From positions 1 to 64,000 of the forward strand of contig NZ_QCZD01000002.1 of NCBI RefSeq assembly GCF_003075045.1: 64,000 nucleotides of DNA, written 5' to 3'. A program made the translations under genes and the position numbers. The DNA comes from Maribacter litoralis. GTDB lineage: Bacteria; Bacteroidota; Bacteroidia; Flavobacteriales; Flavobacteriaceae. Under the pieces are notes generated by a model. The model searched no databases. It was not told where the DNA came from and saw nothing but the letters and a program-made list of their open reading frames with translations. Positions within the stretch are counted from its first letter, which is position 1. The number at the start of each line of letters is the position of its first letter. Shown in pieces: positions 60,490 through 64,000 of the stretch.

Positions 60490-61203
60490 TTGAGCAAGCT
60501 ATTTAAATTTAAACAATTCAATATTGAACAAGACCGTTGTGCTATGAAAATTGGTACAGACGGTGTTCTGTTGGGTGCTTGGGCGCCAATTATAGGTTCG
60601 CCCATATCTATTCTTGATATTGGGGCAGGTACGGGTGTCATCGCTTTAATGTTGGCTCAGAGGAGCAATGCAGAGGTAATTGATGCTCTTGAAATCGATG
60701 CTGAAGCCTATGAGCAATGTGTGGAGAATTTTGAATGCTCCCCTTGGGGAGATCGACTGTACTGTTATCATGCCGGTTTAGATGAATTTGTTGATGAGAT
60801 CGATGATGAATATGAGTTAATAGTATGTAATCCGCCTTTTTATTCTGAAACGGTTGCATCTGGAAATTTACAGCGTGATCAAGCAAGGCAAAATGAATTT
60901 CTTCCTTTTGATGAACTTTTAGAAGGCGCTGCCAAATTATTGGCGGAAAACGGAACGTTTGCCACTATAATTCCTTTCAAGGAAAAAGATGCTTTTTTAA
61001 ATATGGCGGTAGGGCTGGGCTTGTTTCCCTATAAATGTTTGCATGTAAAAGGTAACCCTAAGGCAGAAGTTAAGCGGGTGCTGTTGGCATTTTCTAAAGA
61101 ACAAAAAGACTGTGAAACTTCTGAATTGATTATTGAAATTGAAAGACATCGGTATACTACTGAATATGTAGACTTGACAAAAGATTTTTATTTAAAAATG
61201 TAA
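60490..61203 (+). CDS. tRNA1(Val) adenine-37 N6-methyltransferase
   Basis: 237 residues from a TTG start; no better ATG exists (MSKLFKFKQFNIEQD is a normal N-terminus for the family). The SAM-binding motif DIGAGTG is at 43-49 and the catalytic NPPF at 114-117, as in TrmN6/YfiC enzymes. It modifies A37 of tRNA1(Val). My recollection is that in related genomes this gene often sits close to rpsP-rimM; here a 22-kb block separates them. That synteny is from memory and should be checked. Confidence 0.9.
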   Translation: MSKLFKFKQFNIEQDRCAMKIGTDGVLLGAWAPIIGSPISILDIGAGTGVIALMLAQRSNAEVIDALEIDAEAYEQCVENFECSPWGDRLYCYHAGLDEFVDEIDDEYELIVCNPPFYSETVASGNLQRDQARQNEFLPFDELLEGAAKLLAENGTFATIIPFKEKDAFLNMAVGLGLFPYKCLHVKGNPKAEVKRVLLAFSKEQKDCETSELIIEIERHRYTTEYVDLTKDFYLKM

Positions 61204-61258
61204 CTTTAGCGTTACTTATTGTTATATTTCTTTATTTATCTTTGAGGAAAGCTTTGTT

Positions 61259-62437
61259 ATGAGACCAGATTTATTTGAAGCACCAGACTACTACAATTTA
61301 GATGATTTACTTTCTGAAGAGCATTTGCTAGTTCGCGATGCTGCACGCCAATGGGTGAAAAGAGATGTATCTCCTATTATTGAAGAATATGCCCAAAAGG
61401 CAGAATTCCCCAAACAGATTATTAAAGGTCTTGCCGAAATTGGTGCCTTTGGTCCTTATATACCCGAAGAGTATGGTGGGGCTGGGTTAGATCAAATAAG
61501 TTACGGACTTATCATGCAAGAAATTGAGAGAGGGGATAGCGGCGTTCGGTCTACGGCATCGGTACAATCTTCTTTGGTGATGTACCCTATATATACCTAT
61601 GGTACGGAAGAACAACGTAAAAAATATTTACCCAAACTAGCAACTGGCGAATGGATGGGGTCTTTTGGGTTGACCGAACCCAACCACGGTTCTAACCCAA
61701 GCGGTATGGAAACCAAGTATAAAGATATGGGAGAATATTATCTACTGAACGGAGCCAAACTTTGGATTTCCAATTCACCCTTCTGTGATATTGCCGTAGT
61801 ATGGGCAAAAAATGAAGAAGGTCGTATTCACGGATTAATCGTAGAACGTGGTATGGAAGGCTTTACTACGCCAGAAACCCATAATAAATGGTCATTGAGA
61901 GCATCAGCAACCGGTGAATTGATTTTTGATAATGTAAAGGTGCCGAAAGAAAACTTATTGCCAAACAAATCTGGATTGGGAGCACCATTGGGTTGTTTGG
62001 ATTCTGCAAGATTTGGAATTTCTTGGGGAGCTATAGGTGCCGCTATGGATTGTTATGATACTGCTTTAAGGTATGCCAAAGAACGTATTCAATTTGGTAA
62101 ACCTATTGCCGCAACTCAATTACAACAAAAGAAATTGGCTGAAATGATTACTGAAATCACCAAGGCGCAATTGTTGGCTTTTAGATTGGGACAATTAAAA
62201 AATCAAGGGAAAGCTACCTCTGCCCAAATTTCTATGGCCAAACGAAACAATGTGGAAATGGCCATAAAAATAGCACGTGAGGCAAGACAGGTGCTTGGCG
62301 GTATGGGTATTACCGGTGAGTACAGTATTATGAGGCATATGATGAATTTAGAAAGTGTGATCACGTATGAAGGTACACATGATATTCATCTATTGATTAC
62401 AGGTGCCGATATTACCGGAATGCCTGCTTTTCAATAA
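61259..62437 (+). CDS. Acyl-CoA dehydrogenase, glutaryl-CoA dehydrogenase type
   Basis: 392 residues with the full FAD-dependent acyl-CoA dehydrogenase fold: GFGLTEPNHGSNPSGM-like flavin loop, the substrate loop DSGVRSTASVQSSLVMYPI that resembles glutaryl-CoA dehydrogenases, IQFGKPIAATQLQQKK, QVLGGMGITGEYSI and the catalytic Glu in TYEGTHDIH (about 374). It likely oxidises and decarboxylates glutaryl-CoA in lysine/tryptophan degradation. It lies 55 bases after the methyltransferase and ends before a good terminator. Confidence 0.9.
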   Translation: MRPDLFEAPDYYNLDDLLSEEHLLVRDAARQWVKRDVSPIIEEYAQKAEFPKQIIKGLAEIGAFGPYIPEEYGGAGLDQISYGLIMQEIERGDSGVRSTASVQSSLVMYPIYTYGTEEQRKKYLPKLATGEWMGSFGLTEPNHGSNPSGMETKYKDMGEYYLLNGAKLWISNSPFCDIAVVWAKNEEGRIHGLIVERGMEGFTTPETHNKWSLRASATGELIFDNVKVPKENLLPNKSGLGAPLGCLDSARFGISWGAIGAAMDCYDTALRYAKERIQFGKPIAATQLQQKKLAEMITEITKAQLLAFRLGQLKNQGKATSAQISMAKRNNVEMAIKIAREARQVLGGMGITGEYSIMRHMMNLESVITYEGTHDIHLLITGADITGMPAFQ

Positions 62438-62541
62438 CTTAACGGTTTGCTTTAATCGGCATAACATTTAAAAAAGAAAGGCAATCTATCTTTGGTATGC
62501 GCGTGTAAGATGTGTGCATGTTTTTTTAGATATAAGCTATG

Positions 62542-62565
62542 GCCGATGGAAACATCGGCTTTTTT
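62542..62565 (+). terminator. Terminator between acyl-CoA dehydrogenase and the convergent GH1 gene
   Basis: A perfect 7-base stem GCCGATG/CATCGGC (62542-62548, 62553-62559) with a GAAA tetraloop and six T residues on the plus strand. The T-run overlaps the stop codon of the convergent gene. Confidence 0.9.
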
Positions 62566-63931
62566 ATTGCTGATTTTTCGAGGATAAAAATTGGGAGAAC
62601 CATTTGCCGGAAGCTTTTATAGTTCTTTTTAAAGTTTTAAAATTGATATGTACCAAGCCAAATCTAGGATAATATCCTTCTGCCCATTCAAAATTATCGG
62701 TAAAGGTCCAAACGAAATATCCGTGAACATTCAACCCATCTTGTTTTGCTTTTAAAACTTGCTCTAAATAGCGTTGTAAAAAGTGTACTCGTTCGGTATC
62801 TTTTACGGTATCTCCAGTAAAGGTGTCCTTAAAAGCAGCACCGTTCTCCGTGATTATTATTTTCTTTATTTGGGGATACCCACTGTATTTCTTAATCATA
62901 TTGTAAATGCTGGGTGGGTAAACCTCCCAATCCATCAACGTAGTTTGTACGTTTCGTTTACTTGCTTTAACAATTTTTGCCCTTATATACGGTACCAGAA
63001 TACTATATTTTACTTTTTCACGTGTGTAATTCTGAATCCCGATAAAATCAAAATCGAACTTACAGTCCTCCATGTCCGATGCTTTAATGTAGGGCTGTAG
63101 TTTCTTTAAGACTGGAGCGTCTTTTACGGGATAACCTAAACCTAAAGCCGGTTCAATAAACAACCGGTTCAATAATGCATCAACTTTAATAGCGGTTTTT
63201 CGATCTCTTTTGTTCTGTCTATACGGTGTAATTTGAGAGCAGGAAAATGTAGTGCCTATTTTAGCATTGATCACGGATTTTCTTAGTATTCTGCCTCCTT
63301 CGGCTTGGCATAATACAGCATGGTGGGCAGCAGGTAGAAAATTCTTCAACCTTTTTTTGCCAGGAGCATGAACGCCTAAAAAATATCCCGCACCTGTAAA
63401 AACCATAGGTTCGTTCAAGACCATCCAATGTTTTACCCTATCTCCAAAAGCGTTGGCACATACTTGTGTAAATTCTGAAAACCATCGTATAATGTTTCTA
63501 TTTGTCCATCCACCTTTATCCTCTAAAACCTGTGGTAGATCCCAATGGTATAATGTTATCCATGGGGTAATGCCCTGTTCTAAGCAGAAATTGATGACAT
63601 TATTATAAAATTGAACACCTGGATCGTTTATAGAGCCAATGCCATTCGGAAGAATTCGAGCCCATGATATTGAGAAACGGTAGTTGTCAATATTCATGGA
63701 TTTCATCAGTAAAATATCTTCTTTATACTTATTATAGAAATCGCAAGATACCTTGGCATTGTCCCCGTTTAATACTGCTTTTGGTTTGGATGTAAAATTA
63801 TCCCATATAGAAGGTCCTTTTCCATCGGCATTATACGCCCCTTCAATTTGGAAGGCTGCGGTAGAAACGCCCCACGTGAATTTTTTGCCAAAGTCTTGTG
63901 CATTCAAAAAGAATTCTTCTTGTTCTCTCAA
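62564..63931 (-). CDS. GH1 family beta-glycosidase
   Basis: 455 residues with the GH1 TIM barrel: GVSTAAFQIEGA, SISWARILPNG, WDLPQVLEDKGGW, the acid/base Glu174 in LNEP, the nucleophile Glu362 in ITENGA, and the aglycone-site FVWTFTDNFEWAEGY. There is no signal peptide, so it is cytoplasmic and would hydrolyse beta-glucosides or related disaccharides. The start is a TTG at 63931 with no in-frame ATG nearby. The remaining 69 bases to the window edge hold its upstream region. Confidence 0.93.
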   Translation of the reverse strand: MREQEEFFLNAQDFGKKFTWGVSTAAFQIEGAYNADGKGPSIWDNFTSKPKAVLNGDNAKVSCDFYNKYKEDILLMKSMNIDNYRFSISWARILPNGIGSINDPGVQFYNNVINFCLEQGITPWITLYHWDLPQVLEDKGGWTNRNIIRWFSEFTQVCANAFGDRVKHWMVLNEPMVFTGAGYFLGVHAPGKKRLKNFLPAAHHAVLCQAEGGRILRKSVINAKIGTTFSCSQITPYRQNKRDRKTAIKVDALLNRLFIEPALGLGYPVKDAPVLKKLQPYIKASDMEDCKFDFDFIGIQNYTREKVKYSILVPYIRAKIVKASKRNVQTTLMDWEVYPPSIYNMIKKYSGYPQIKKIIITENGAAFKDTFTGDTVKDTERVHFLQRYLEQVLKAKQDGLNVHGYFVWTFTDNFEWAEGYYPRFGLVHINFKTLKRTIKASGKWFSQFLSSKNQQ

Positions 63932-64000
63932 TGGAGTAGGGGCTTTTTTAATGTGTTTTTAGAGAGGTCTCTAAAAGTTGGGTTACAATTTGGTCGGTAA

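Noticed and set aside
1-64000. CRISPR array or prophage
   Set aside because: No regularly spaced repeats, cas genes or phage structural genes were seen.

Overview
This window looks like chromosome from a marine member of the Flavobacteriaceae (phylum Bacteroidota). The evidence is AT-rich coding sequence, Bacteroidota promoters of the form TTG/TTTG-N19/20-TAnnTTTG, a SusC/SusD pair, a DnaE with a fused proofreading-type exonuclease domain, an S16 protein with an acidic/Ala-rich tail, and a CTnDOT/RteC-type conjugative element. I cannot name the genus from the sequence.

Region 1 (1 to about 30,750) is the right part of an integrative and conjugative element (ICE). From the left edge it carries a tra block read leftward (traE, traF, traG, traI, start of traJ), a divergent peptidoglycan amidase, a small mercury-uptake operon (ArsR-type regulator, MerT-MerP fusion, Cys-rich protein; no merA), a plasmid-like replication/regulation trio (IstB/DnaC-like ATPase, winged-helix protein, excisionase-like HTH) and rteC. 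Next comes an approximately 18-kb block of metal-homeostasis cargo, all read leftward: CzcB-like adaptor, CzcA-TolC fusion, a PII-like protein, and two similar cassettes that each combine a Fur-family regulator, a STAS/SEC14 protein, a two-helix membrane module and a P1B metal ATPase. One cassette has a P1B-4 (SPC) pump and the other a P1B-2 (CPC) Zn/Cd pump. One amino-acid permease in this block is broken by a single in-frame TGA. The element ends with two unknown genes and an IntDOT-like tyrosine recombinase facing the 3' end of a tRNA-Asp gene.

Region 2 (30,750 to 38,420) is core chromosome: tRNA-Asp with its promoter, a DUF58 protein, trxA, dnaE, and rpsP-rimM.

Region 3 (38,600 to 60,460) is a probable accessory catabolic locus. 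A translationally coupled five-gene operon encodes a PSCyt1/DUF1549/DUF1553 lipoprotein with two CxxCH haem motifs, a Tat-type DUF1501 protein, an NHL-like propeller, and two proteins sharing chitobiase-like plus discoidin-like C-terminal modules, one of them a membrane cytochrome. A sulfatase follows. Read the opposite way are a large FG-GAP/UnbV lipoprotein, SusD, SusC, a GHL10-type glycosidase and a CBM9-like protein. A LytS/LytR-type two-component pair is divergent from the last two. Planctomycete-type cytochrome modules next to a SusCD transporter and a sulfatase are the most system-like novelty of the window. The likely substrate is a sulfated or otherwise decorated glycan, but the sequence does not identify it.

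Region 4 (60,490 to the end) returns to core functions: a tRNA1(Val) N6-adenine methyltransferase, a glutaryl-CoA-type acyl-CoA dehydrogenase, and a convergent GH1 beta-glycosidase.
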